Source of the DNA: Piper betle
Taxonomy: Eukaryota > Streptophyta > Magnoliopsida > Piperales > Piperaceae
NCBI GenBank assembly: GCA_033002965.1
Contig: JAURVB010014952.1
Coordinates: 1 to 64,000, forward strand
Length of the DNA: 64,000 nucleotides
Direction of reading: 5' to 3'
Below the pieces are notes generated by a model. It was not told the origin of the DNA and searched no databases. It worked only from the letters and a program-made list of their open reading frames with translations. Of the stretch, positions 10,431-21,200 are shown piece after piece. Numbering within the stretch: position 1 is the stretch's first letter; every line of letters starts with the position of its first letter. Made by a program: the position numbers and the translations under genes.

Positions 10431-12165
10431 TGTAACACCCCAAATCCGGTTCATGCTCGGGAACCGAACTGGAATGTCACTAGTCCGGGTTGGGTCAACT
10501 AACCGAACCCAATTTGTGTGGATCAACTCTTGGCTTCTCGAGATGGAAGATGTCGATCGTTATGCATGGATGAACACACAAAACCCTAACATGCTACTAA
10601 ATGGATGACATGTCAACCAATTCACATACCAAAATAAGTACAATAAAAATCGATAAAAAATCGTAAACTAAGACGGACTGAGTCTACCCTAAAATTGTAA
10701 TTAAGGGCCACCCTGTAAAATCAACACATATAAACGTATATAAATATACCGCACATTGACATTCACACAAAATTTTAATTTCCTACATAATTTATACTGA
10801 ATCTTGGGTCTTCACTTATCGGTGCATTCTATTTACTTTTCACATTAAATTTTGGGCCGTACTTGTTGTACATATTCAATATCTAAAAAATTTACTAAAA
10901 CATATGTATTCAAATGTCACAAGTAGAAATTTTGCTACTAATGCAAATATCATATCACATCACACTATCATACCTTGCATCCCCCATCATGGCATTACAT
11001 CACATCATTCTCAAAAAATGACAACATTAAACATTAGCAGTCTATCGTCAGACATGTTTGTGTGCAAGAGACATCACTGCTCCTCCATCTAGGCTAGCAC
11101 ATCTAACTTATGCTCATCACCTAAATATATTATAAAAATATGTTAGTAACGAGTGTTACTGGATAAAAATATGACTAATATCAAACTAGTTATGAGAGCT
11201 AACTTTCATACGAAAAAATATTCGTATACTTCACCAGAATTTTCTATAGGGCACCAATTGAGGAGCCACTAGGCTGCAGACATGGTAGCATGCCAAACTA
11301 ACTGCTCTGCTCTTGCTGATGCTTCTCTCAACATTTTCTCATTTCCCTTTCTGGTCCCTTAGAACTACTAGTATATCCTAAGCCCTCTCATTTCCTCTAG
11401 TAGTCTTTAGTACCCTTTGAACCACAAGTCCAGACATGCGCTTTAATAAATAGTGCCCGTAAACATTCACATTTTTCTGGGTGCGAAGAACTCAACACGG
11501 GACATGCCAAGATCCCTCGCGGTTAGATCAGCCCGCTTAGTAATCTAGGGCCCCTTTGATTGGCATGTGCACCCACTAATGGTATGTGCGAGTCAGTTTT
11601 CTCATCTCTCGTCTCACTGAATACTTAATAAAACTATTATAGGTCTGGGAGGGTATTTATATAATAGACTTCAAGGCAACTTGTAGTAGATCTTGTTTTC
11701 AAAAACATACTCGATGGATCTCAATATAATGACAACATCAACAAAATATTAATATTCTATCGTCTGACATGTGTGTATGCAAGAGACATCACTGCTCATC
11801 CGTCCAGGCTGGCACATCCAACTCATGCTCTTCAGTTACATATATTATAAAAAAACACATTAGTAATGAGTGTTACTGGTACAAAATATAACTAATATGA
11901 AACTAGCTATGATAGCTAACTCTCATATGAAAAAAACAATCATATACTTCACCATAACTCTTTGAAGGGCACCTACTGAGGAGGCACAAGGTTGCAGACC
12001 AGGTAGAATTTGAACTGACGGCTCTAATATTACTGATGCCCCTCTTGGCATTTTCTTATTTCGTTTTCTGGTCCCTTGGGACAACTAGTATATCCTACGC
12101 TCTCTCCTTTCCTCCATAATTCTCCTGCCTTTGAGCACGAAGACCGAGTACTCTCAGGCAGTCGC
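10431..12165 (-). mobile_element. 5' LTR of element I, proximal part
   Basis: Starts TGTAACACCCCAAATCCGG next to the PBS. It is AB-like in order but clearly diverged. It carries an internal tandem duplication: 11010-11440 and 11725-12165 share 'tcgtcagacatgtttgtgtg', 'gcaagagacatcactgctc', TAGTAACGAGTGTTACTGG and 'ctagtatatcctaagccctc' blocks. It is interrupted at 12165 within CTCTCAGGCAGTCGC by a solo LTR-C and resumes at 15152. Confidence 0.8.
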
Positions 12166-12615
12166 TGTAACGACCCGCCATGTTTCACGATATTGTGGGC
12201 CTTGTTGACCAAGTGTTACTCAAAATTTAAAATAACCAACCCTATAACGACAAGTTCTTACCGAACTGGGTGTTAGTTAAAAGGTTACATGAATATGAAA
12301 GCAAATAAGTCTACCATCTCTAACTCAAAAGAACTTATGTTTCAAATGGCAATGTATGAAATAATTATCCCACAATCTTGGACCGTTTCCCATAGCCACA
12401 TTTACAACACAAGAAAAGTAAAAAGAGAAGTCCGCTTATTATTTGTTCACCACCTGAGTTGGTAGAAGAACCACCCTATCGTCTCTTAAACTTTAGTTCT
12501 AGCTGCTAACCTGCGGAGGCAATTCTGTGTTAGTGATTAAACATTAAGCCGTATAATTAAATAAAACAAGTCCATAAACTCCCTATCATTATCGATAATA
12601 TTGGTTGTTGTGAAC

Positions 12616-13207
12616 ATTCCAACATGTCCATTTATTAGTTGATGGTTCAGTCCAACATGTCCATTAGTTGGCTGATGGGTCAGTCCACCATGTCCATCTG
12701 TTGGCTGATGGGTTAGTCCATCATGTCCATTACCAGCTGGCGAGTCCAATCTGCCATGTCCATTATCAGCTGGTGAGTCCAATCCACCATGTCCACAATT
12801 AGCTGATGGGTCAGTCCATCATGGCCATTATCGGCTGGTGAGTCCAATCCGCCATGTTCGTTATCGGCTAGTGAGTCCAATCCACCATGTCCGAAATTGG
12901 CTGATGGGTTAGTCCATCATGTCCATTACTGGCTGGCGAGCCCAATCAGCCTTGTCCGTTATCGGCTGGTGAGTCCATTCTACCATGTCCATGATTGGCT
13001 GGTGAGTCCAATCCGCCATGTCCAATTTAGTCGCTGATAGGTCAGTCCATCATGTCCATCACCGGTTGGCGAGTCCAATCCACCAAGTCCGTTATCGGCT
13101 GGTAAGTCCAATTCACCATGTCCGTAATTGGCTAGCCAGTCCAATCCGCCATGTCCAATTTATTGTATTATGGGCTGTCAGGTCCTTTCTAACATGTCCA
13201 TTATTGG
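12616..13207 (-). repeat. 33/34-bp satellite, small array
   Basis: About 18 monomers, the reverse complement of GGACATGGTGGATTGGACTC plus a 13-14 base variable tail. It sits at the same position in LTR-C as the two larger arrays, between the 'attcgaccactatgcaccga' side and the 'attaaataaaacaagtccat' side. It encodes an 11-residue peptide periodicity (DSPADNGHG-like) that gives spurious frames such as 12537-12782. Confidence 0.95.
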
Positions 13208-14114
13208 ATTATGAAGGGCATAGCCGGTGTCGAACTGAGTCAATTCCTCCCCGGTAGCACTCGGTGCATAGTGGTCGAATTTGGGCTCAGGCTGACCAGG
13301 TTGTCCACAAGGCAAAATACAACATTTTAAATAATTATCCAGACCTAGATATTTCGAACTCGCAGCTGTGACCAATGATCGTAATCTGAACGAGAACATA
13401 TAATTATACATAAGTATAATTTTATTCGAGTAGAAATGCATGCAACTAAATGACTAATATCTATCCTTATTAAAATTCGACAACATAAAACATGCAACAT
13501 TGAACAATATTAAATATTAAAATTATTCATGTGATATAATCATTTAAATCCTACTTTACATTTTAAATTAATTATCTAGACCATAATTAACACTTAACAA
13601 ATAATAGTATAATTATTAACTCATAAACATATATTTATTTACTATTATTAATATATTTTCCTTTGAGACAATAATTACTTAACCACGGTCTTGATAATTT
13701 AGTTTACGGTTTTAATTTTTAATCGCTATTATTATTTATAGCAATTTAATTAATTAAGTCATTCAATTAAATTAATTAAATTAATTTGCATTATTCTAAT
13801 TCAAAGATATTACTAATACAACTATTCTAAATTATTCAACTCAATAAATTTTTGAACTTTATTTATTTTCATTATTCTAATTAGTTTCGACGCTAATGAT
13901 TGCTGCCTGCCTATAGTTTAATAACCCATTTTCTACATTACTGACTCGCTTGTTGTGCTGATTAATTATTGACCTTTTATCATTACCGTTTTTTTAATAC
14001 TCGTGGCGATTTCGTACAATAATTAATTAGTTTAGTAACTTTAATCCATAACCCATTAAAATATTTATTTTAAAGATTTATTACATGTTCGTACTATTTT
14101 TAACTTGAGTCGGT

Positions 14115-14760
14115 ATCGAGTCAGGTGTTATTTATGAGTTGGTATTATTATTTAACTCGAGCTGGGTCGAGTCAAACATTATTTACAAGTTTGCCACACA
14201 AGGTAATTTTCTTCTTCTTCTTCCCCAGAGCCTTCCCCTGTTCCCGGCAGCAGCTGCCCTCTAGCCACCGCCCTCTAGCCGCCGCCGGCGATCGTCTTCG
14301 ACCACCGTCAATCGTCGCCGCTCAGCCCTGCCATGCCAACTCTAGCCGCCTTCTAGCCGCGGCAACGCCTGCATCACCTGCCTAGCAGCACGCTCACGTC
14401 ATCGATTCCACCACCGGCGAGTGTCGCCACCTCAATTGGGTGGTCGCCTCAACACCCTGAACCCCCTATCGACCTTCCCCGGCTAGATTGGGGTCGTCGC
14501 CACCCAGGACGGCCGGATTTCTTCACCCAACGCCGTCGCCTTTGTTTTTGCTGCCGTCCTCTATTTTTGGCCATTTACCACCCCAGCCGGCATCCATACA
14601 CATGAGATCGACCCTACACTGATCGACGAAGAAAGTAGGATCATCTTTGAACGTTAGAACGACCGTCGCCACCGATTCCCTGCAAAACTTTGCCCGTGCT
14701 TGCCCATCTCGCCGAAACAGGGGACTCATCGGCCAACAGTCATGTTTATTTCATTCTTGT
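14115..14760 (+). promoter_or_regulatory. Antisense promoter and leader in solo LTR-C
   Basis: Contains TTAACTCGAGCTGGGTCGAGTCAA (arms of 5-6 bp) near 14152, then TTATTTACAAGTTTGCCACAC, then a CT-rich and GCC-rich leader to about 14760. A partial second promoter copy, AACTTGAGTCGGTATCGAGTC, lies 50 bp upstream. It is homologous to the sense promoter of LTR-AB but faces against the LTR that holds it. Frames within it (for example 14125-14385) are not genes. Confidence 0.5.
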
Positions 14761-14949
14761 TGATTTTAAACTTTAATCCTCAGGATTATAAAGCTTATTA
14801 TCAAATTAAAATATGCATGCAAGAAAATTAAGAAGAGGCCGATAGGAATAATACCTAAGCAAGGGAGAAAACCGGCAAGGAAGAGGAGAACTAGGCGGCT
14901 ATGGTGAGGAAGACGCCCTTACACGCGTATGTGAAAAATGACGCCCTCT

Positions 14950-14967
14950 TACAAATTTATAAAAATG
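14950..14967 (-). promoter_or_regulatory. Candidate TATA box of LTR-C
   Basis: The minus strand reads TTTTTATAAATTTGTAAG about 185 bp from the LTR start, followed by a GACGTC-like block and the CT-rich leader. The same TTTTTATAAATTTGAAAG string lies at 26561, 41208 and 45536 in the other LTR-C copies. Confidence 0.5.
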
Positions 14968-15151
14968 AAAATGACGGCCGGGGTATGTGAAAACACCCCT
15001 AGACCGTATTGCATTTAACCGGGTAAATAATAAAATGTGTAAATAATTAACCAGGTAAAGAATATAATACGTTCGGTCCTTCCCAGACCACGTTCGGTCC
15101 TTCCTGGACAGCGTCTGCGCCATATATATATATTTTTTCACGATCTTTACA

Positions 15152-15229
15152 GCCGCATTTAGTACACTATGAACCACAAGTCTGGACATGCACAGTACTA
15201 AACAATATTCATAAACCTCCAAGTTTCTC
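15152..15229 (-). mobile_element. 5' LTR of element I, distal stub
   Basis: Continues the LTR broken at 12165. 'atgaaccacaagtctggaca' and 'cataaacctccaagtttctc' align with 22050-22105 and 31760-31815. It is cut after 78 bp by the LTR-H element, so the 5' end of this LTR is not present in the window. Confidence 0.8.
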
Positions 15230-16017
15230 TGTAACATCCCAAAAATAACTTAGGTATTTTATCTGGAAATAAGTGTTTAATATTATTAAATTAAGGTAAT
15301 TTAATAATATTTATATATTCATTTCCATAAGTTTTATAGATTGATTTTTCATATTTCGAGGGAGTATGTATTTATGACTTGACTTCTCATATGTCGAGGA
15401 TATATTTATGACTTATGACCTTTCAGCTTTGTTTTCATGTTTATATATGCATATCTTCCTCAACCGAGTTGGGAGAACTTCTATGTATGTGATGTGTGTT
15501 TTTGTATATGAGTATGTTACTTGTGCCTCACTTTGGTATGTGTTATGTCTGCTTCTTTGAATGTATATGTGTATGTGCATTCCTTTGCTATGTGTTTTAT
15601 ATTTGATTTTATGTATGATTCTACAAGAACAAGCATGTTACCGTCAACCAGATTCCAGTACATGTACATGTTATGAAAGATTGAATATGATGATGAAAGT
15701 TGAAGAATGATGAGGCATGCCACCGTTGACCAGATTTCGGTGCTTGTATGTATTTAAGAATTTAAAGTATGTCTGACTAGTTATGTATATACGTATGATT
15801 TTTATGAATGATTTTCATTGGCAATTGAGTATGTATGTATGGCTGTATGAATTTGTGGGTTGTTGATTGATTATGTATGTATGAATGATTTTTGTTGGCT
15901 GTTGAATGGTTCCGGCCTATGTTTTTGAAATTTTGATCTAAGTTTGTATGTTTGTAGTTAATTTTTTTAAACATATCATTTCGGTCTTTCATTAGACTTA
16001 GAGTATTGAGATGTCTG
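15230..16017 (+). mobile_element. 5' LTR of LTR-H mini-element
   Basis: Starts TGTAACATCCCAAAAATAAC. A 15-bp-arm hairpin centred on AGG lies at 15279-15311. The LTR contains GT-rich and ATGT microsatellite stretches and two copies of the motif ACC.GATTCCGGTxCATGTA (15646-15665, 15730-15752). It ends GAGATGTCT directly before the PBS. It matches 16163-16963 over its whole length with scattered substitutions. Confidence 0.88.
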
Positions 16018-16162
16018 GGTGGTATCAGAGTGAACCCGATTTCATCTTAGATTGAGTGGATCAAAAACCTATTGGGGTACAATCCTGTTTATGTATTTAG
16101 TATGTTTATGACTTTAGTCTATTTATATTTTCGAGGGATGAAAATTCCCAAATTGGGGATAA
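16018..16162 (+). mobile_element. Internal region of LTR-H element, 145 bp with PBS and PPT
   Basis: The PBS TGGTATCAGAGTGAACCC lies at 16020-16037, and the region ends in the purine tract AAATTGGGGATAA (16150-16162) before the second LTR. Only about 110 bp lie between them, with TTTCGAGGGATGAAAATTCCC, the usual 3' end of plant Ty3 internal regions (compare 37471-37505 and 40970-41004). There is no coding capacity, so mobility would need proteins from another element. Confidence 0.88.
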
Positions 16163-16963
16163 TGTAAGATCTCAAAAATATCTTAGGCATTTTACCTCAA
16201 AATAAGTGTTCAATATTATTAAATTAAGGTAATTTAATAATATTTATATATTCATTTCCATAAGTTTTATGGATTGATTTTTCGTATTTCGAGTGAGTAT
16301 GCATTTATGACTGGACTTCTCATATGTCGAGGATATATTTATGACTTATGACCTTTCAGCTTTGTTTTCATGTCTGTATAAGTATATCTTCCTCAGTCGA
16401 GTTGGGAGAACTTCTATGTGTGTGATGTGTGTTTTTGTATATGAGTATGTTACCTGTGCATCACTTTCGTATGTTTTATGTGTGCTTCTCTGAATGTATA
16501 TGTGTATATGCATTCCTTTGTTATGTGTTATATGTTTGATTTTATGTACGATTCTACGAGAACAAGCATGTTACCGTTGACCAGATTCCGGTACATGTAC
16601 ATGTTATGAAAGATTGAATATGATCATGAAAGTTGTAGTATGATGAGGCATGTCACCGTCAACCAGATTCTGGTGCATGTATGTATTTAAGAATTTATAG
16701 TATGTATGACCAGGTATGTATGTATGTATGATTTTCATGAATGATTTTCATTGGCAGTTGAGTAGTATGTATGTATGCATGTATGTATGTCTAAATGAAT
16801 TTGTTGGTTGTTGATTGATTATGTATGTATGAATGATTTTTGTTGGCCGTTGAGTGGTTCCGGCCTATGTTTTTGGAAATTTGATCTAAGTTTGTATGTT
16901 AGTAGTTAATTTTTTAAACATCTCATTTCGGTCTTTCATTAGACTTAGAGTTTTGAGGTGTTT
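16163..16963 (+). mobile_element. 3' LTR of LTR-H mini-element
   Basis: Starts TGTAAGATCTCAAAAATATC and runs parallel to 15230-16017, including the AGG-centred hairpin (16212-16244). ATGT repeats are expanded at 16715-16795. Its end (TTTTGAGGTGTTTGGG) is followed directly by an inverted copy of the same LTR, so no target-site duplication can be read on the right. Confidence 0.87.
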
Positions 16964-17370
16964 GGGAATTAACTATTAACATAAAAACTTAGATCAAATT
17001 TCCAAAAACATGGGCCGGAACCACTCAATGGCCAACAAAAATCATTCATACATACATAATCAACCAACAAACAACAAAATCATTCTGACATACATACATA
17101 CTCAACTGCCAATGAAAATCATACATACATATTGTAAATTCTTAAATACATACATGCACCGGAATCTAGTCGACGGTGACATCCCTCATCATACTTCACC
17201 TTTCATCATCATATTTAATCTTTCATAACATGTACATGTACCGGAATCTGGTCAACGGTAACATTCTTGTTCTCATAGAAGCATACATAAAACCAAGCAT
17301 ATAACACATAACAAATGAATGCACATACACATATACATTCAGAGAAGCACACATAACACATACCAAAGTG
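16964..17370 (-). mobile_element. Inverted LTR-H copy, first unit
   Basis: Reverse complement of about 16490-16920: 'acttagatcaaatttccaaa', 'gccggaaccactcaatggcc', and 'aacatgtacatgtaccggaa' lie in mirrored order. With the preceding LTR it makes an inverted repeat with arms of about 400 bp and almost no spacer. It ends at CAAAGTG, where an LTR-AB start follows. Confidence 0.88.
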
Positions 17371-17930
17371 CTGCTGCGAAACCCACGATTCGAGTTAGGG
17401 TTTTATATTCAGAACCGGTCGGTTCGACCATTATTTCAGATTCAAGTGAGTTTCAGAACACGTGTACTAAGCCGACGCTAGTTGTGTGTATGAGCTATGA
17501 GGGGCATGCGTACCCAAGAATATGATGATAACGTCATGAACACAGCAGAACAGAATGAGTTATCAGAATATTTGAGAGCATGCTAGTTATTTTTTCTTTT
17601 TATATACAGTCAACCGTAGAATTAGATTGAGGTTGTTACTGTGTTAGGATGCGTTACGGGCAATTTGGGTGGGTTGATAGTCCTAGAGCATATCATTATG
17701 ACGTTTCGGTCATTGTTTTATTTTTTAGGATTTTCCCCGATTTTCTGGATTTTTTTTTAGGATTTTCTACGACTCAGTTATTATTCTTGACTCGAGACGG
17801 AGTCGAGCCAAGTAATATTTACAAGTTTTCCACCCAACCATTTCTTCTCCTCCCCCGACACTTTCCCCTTCCAAACCCTAGCTGCCCCCATTGTTTGGTG
17901 CCGCCACCGCCGGTGCCGTCGTCCCCTTGT
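17371..17930 (+). mobile_element. LTR-AB 5' part, first unit
   Basis: Starts at a mutated terminus (TGCTGCGAAACCC for TGTAAAACCC). It continues with AGGGTTTTATATTCAGAACC, the GTACCCAAGAATATGATGAT block, a promoter palindrome at 17786-17812 and the leader CCAAACCCTAGCTGCCCCC. It stops at 17930 inside the leader, exactly where the tandem duplication restarts. Confidence 0.88.
17786..17822 (+). promoter_or_regulatory. LTR-AB promoter palindrome, first unit
   Basis: CTTGACTCGA and TCGAGCCAAG flank GACGGAG (one arm mismatch), followed by TAATATTTACAAG. See the equivalent perfect copies at 19070 and 25814. Confidence 0.55.
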
Positions 17931-18648
17931 CAGTATGTATGACTAGGTATGTATGTAGATGATTTTCATGATTGATTTTCATTGGCAGTTGAGTATGTAT
18001 GAATGTATGCATGTACGTATGTCTAAATGAATTTGTTGGTGGTTGATTGATTATGTATGTATGAATGATTTTTGTTGGCCGTTGAGTGGTTCCAGCCTAT
18101 GTTTTTCGAAATTTGATCTAAGTTTGTATGTTAGTAGTTAATTTTTGAACATCTCATTTCCGTCTTTCATTAGACTTAAAGTTTTGAGATGTCTGAGAAT
18201 TAACTATTAACATAAAAAATTAGATCAAATTTCCAAAAACATGGGCCGGAACCACTCAACGGCCAACAAAAATGATTCATAGATAAGTAATCAACCAACA
18301 AACAACAAATTCATTCAGACATACATACAAGCATACATACATACATACTCAACTGCCAATTAAAATTATTCATGAAAATCATACATACATATATACCTGC
18401 TCATACATACTGTAAATTCTTAAATACATACATGCACCGTAATCTGGTCGCATGGTGACATCCCTCATCATACTTCAACTTTCATCATCATATTTAATCT
18501 TTCATAACATGTACATGTACCGGAATCTGGTCGACAGTAACATTCTTGTTCGCGTAGAATCATACATAAAACCAAACATATAACTCATAACAAACGAATG
18601 CACACACATATACATTTAGAGAAGCACACATAACACATACCAAAGTGA
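17931..18648. mobile_element. LTR-H head-to-head pair, second unit
   Basis: Plus-strand LTR-H (17931-18205) runs straight into minus-strand LTR-H (18206-18648), repeating the junction GAATTAACTATTAACATAAA seen at 16965. The block duplicates 16697-17370 and ends at the same CAAAGTG/LTR-AB junction. Differences from the first unit are scattered substitutions plus small microsatellite length changes. Confidence 0.88.
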
Positions 18649-20150
18649 TGCTGCGAAACCCACGATTCAAGTTAGGGTTTTATAATCAGAACCGGTTAGT
18701 TCGACCGTTATTTCCGATCCAAGTCAATTTCAGAACACGTGTACAGAGGCGACGCCAGTCGCGTGTATGAGCTACGAGGGGCATGCGTACCCAAGAACAT
18801 GATGATAACGTCATGAACATAGCAGAACAGAATGAGTTATCAGAATATATGAGAGTATGCCAGTTATTTTTTTCTTTTTATATATAGTCAATCGTAGAAT
18901 TAAATTTAGGCAGTTTCCGCGTTAGGATGTGTGAAGGGCAATTTGGGTGGGTTGATAGTCCTAGAGCATATCATTATGATGTTTCGGTGATTGTTTTATT
19001 TTCTAGGATTTTTCCCGATTTTTCTGGATTTTTGTTGTTTTTTGGATTTTCTAAGACTTAGTTATTATTCTTGACTCGAGACGGAGTCGAGTCAAGTAAT
19101 ATTTACAAGTTTTCCACCCAACCATTTGTTTTCCTCCGTCGACACTTTCCCCTTCCAAACCCTAGCTGCCCCCACTGTTTGGTGTCGCCACCGCTAGTGT
19201 CGTCGTCACCTTGCCACCGGGCATCGCCGCCTAGCCCGCCATGGCGTCACTGTGCCTCCCCTACCAAGCCCGGCCACCATCTGGCCGATCGCGCTGCCGG
19301 CGACCATCACTGTCGTGATGCAGTTGTAGCCTCGACACCCTCGACCACCCAGCGACCTTCCCCAACCAGAGCAGAGCCCATCGCTGCCCAGGCTGGCCAG
19401 ATCTGGCTACCCATAGCTGTTGGCCCTATTTTTGCCATTTTTCAGCGAGTCGCCGCCTCCGCAGACCTTGTTGATTCTGTAGACGCATCTGGCTTGCCGA
19501 GCCGGTTCCAATAATACCAGATATGACCCTATCCAGCTAGTAGATGCCACCGGTGATTGCCGCTGGAAAATCGCAGGAGAGCTGCCGGAAACCCACTAAA
19601 GCCGCCTGACAACCACCAGGATTTGCCGGAAAACTCGATTCACTGGAGTTCGCCAGATCATCCGCAGAGCTGATCCAGTCGATCCCGATCGAACTTTGGA
19701 TGATGATGAGTGGCGAATTCGAGCTCCGAGGCACGACGAAACCCTAGTCGTCGCTGATTGCCGATGACATGAGGTATAATTACCTTCGAGTTAGTTATTT
19801 AAAAATAATGATTGTTAGTACAGAATGCTAGGATTGAATAATAGTCATGATAAATGTATGAGTATGAGTGTAGTGATGATTGCATGATGCAATTAATTGG
19901 GAATGAATAGTGAGTGATCTAATGAGGTAGATCGAGTTTGAGCGTGGTAATCGAGTATGACGTAAATTAGAAAAATTGTATAAAATTGGTATTAATAGGA
20001 TGATTTAGAATTATTTTCACATTATGATTATTTGACTGTTGATGGATATTATTCATATTCTGTGTGATGTTCATTGAGTTTGATGCATTATTTAGTTAGC
20101 GGGCATTACTATTGTGCCAAGATATGTTGAGACAATAGTGCACAACCACC
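18649..20150 (+). mobile_element. LTR-AB, second unit, continuing beyond the duplication
   Basis: Starts TGCTGCGAAACCCACGATTC and continues past the point where the first unit stops. It holds the promoter palindrome at 19070, a leader with CAAACCCTAGCTGCCCCC, and a GC-rich part ending GAAACCCTAGTCGTCG...GAGGTATAATT (19738-19790). That end pairs with the reverse complement of 32610-32650 in the solo LTR. The 147-aa frame at 19071-19514 is leader sequence. The exact 3' end is not recognisable; similarity weakens after about 19850. Confidence 0.8.
19070..19106 (+). promoter_or_regulatory. LTR-AB promoter palindrome
   Basis: Perfect 10-bp inverted repeat CTTGACTCGA...TCGAGTCAAG with a 7-base centre (GACGGAG), then TAATATTTAC, a TATA-like box, and ACAAGTTTTCCACCC before the leader. 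Its position and conservation suggest a core promoter with a dimer-binding site; this is inference. Confidence 0.55.
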
Positions 20151-21200
20151 TGAGCCTAGCTGTTAGTATAAAGATATGTTGAGACAATAGTGGATTTATG
20201 ATTTATATGATTAGGATCAGATTTTTTTCTACATCTAGGTAGCATGGTTGCCGACAGAGTTGCACAACCACCGACAGAGTTGCACAACCGCCGATCAAGT
20301 GCACAACTGCCGATCAAGTGCACAACCACCGACCAAGTTGCACAACCGCCGACCGAGTCACACAACCACTGCCGAGGAGCATAGCTGCCGTCTGAGATGC
20401 ACTACCACCTACCGCAGATGCACTACTGCCATCTGTGTATTGCTCATCCGCCGATCGAGTAGATTAGTTAGAGCTTAGTAGGGCTAGAACTTGAGGAACA
20501 AGATATAGCTACAATGGGATTAGCAAAACAGAGAAGAGTTGGGAAAAGTGAGGTTATTTGGATGAGATAGCATAGGATCCGACTTCACGCCTCTCTTGCA
20601 ATCATTGTCTTGACTTGACACCGTTGGGTCAGATGTATATTGCAAGATAACCCCATCAGGCACTGTTAGTGATAGTCTCATAGGAATGCGCATGGGCAGA
20701 ATCAGTGAACATGATAGTATGACCTCTAGATGGGATTGTCACAATGATTAGACTGTGTAGATTGCATGATAGTATACCCATGGGCAACAACCAGCATACA
20801 TAGATCAGATAGTTAGTAGACGGTCACACTCTGTTGAACCCATTTAGCAATTGGCCAGTAGACGATAGGAGTTTGACTTGTATTAGAGTGTTGGGCATAG
20901 ATAGAGGGTTAGTGAGGAAGTGTCCATTAGAAGGATAGCGAATCCCTTGTGTTTCACCAACACAATTAGGTTCTCACCTTGAACCATAGGTTTGAGCCCT
21001 ACCCTGAGTATAGAAGTACCTTCATGGTACTGATTAGGGTTTACAGTGCAGGTTGATGTTTGCAGACCGACCTTCTGATGAGGATTTCACCCCAGCATGA
21101 GAGTGATGTAGACAGAGACATCAGACAACACAGACCATTCTGACTAGACCGTGATATCAGTGTATGCTCATCTTCATTAATAGCTTTGCCTGAGAGTCTA
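20151..21200 (+). mobile_element. LTR-AB element, 3' LTR part or internal region, non-coding
   Basis: Begins with a repeated 'agatatgttgagacaatagt' (20121, 20172). It then carries a 20-21 bp minisatellite (20245-20375) and a long stretch without gag or pol similarity. It is cut at 21200 by LTR-AB in minus orientation, and comparable non-coding sequence resumes at 23986. With 23986-25401 it probably forms the inside of a non-autonomous element. Confidence 0.5.
20245..20375. repeat. 20-21 bp minisatellite
   Basis: About six copies of (T)TGCACAACCGCCGACCAAG with C/T and G/A variants. Similar but looser 'gatgcactaccac' units continue to about 20445. Confidence 0.85.

Larger units (their letters stand above)
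12166..15151 (-). mobile_element. Solo LTR-C (2,986 bp) with satellite block
   Basis: Reads on the minus strand from TGTAAAGATCGTG (15151) to GGCGGGTCGTTACA (12166), both canonical TG..CA ends. The flanks are gtcgc (12161-12165) and gccgc (15152-15156), a 5-bp target duplication with one change. The host sequence on both sides aligns across the insertion with the uninterrupted copies near 22025 and 31735. No PBS or PPT adjoins it, so it is a solo LTR. In LTR sense order it has the leader (14690-14900), the antisense promoter module, an AT-rich block and about 0.6 kb of the 33-bp satellite. Confidence 0.92.

Noticed and set aside
18720..18800. Host gene promoter or exon suggested by AAACCCTAGC(T/C)GCC motifs near 17875, 19157 and 25909
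   Set aside because: AAACCCTA motifs are common in plant gene leaders, but here they sit at the same place in repeated LTR copies with no downstream coding sequence.
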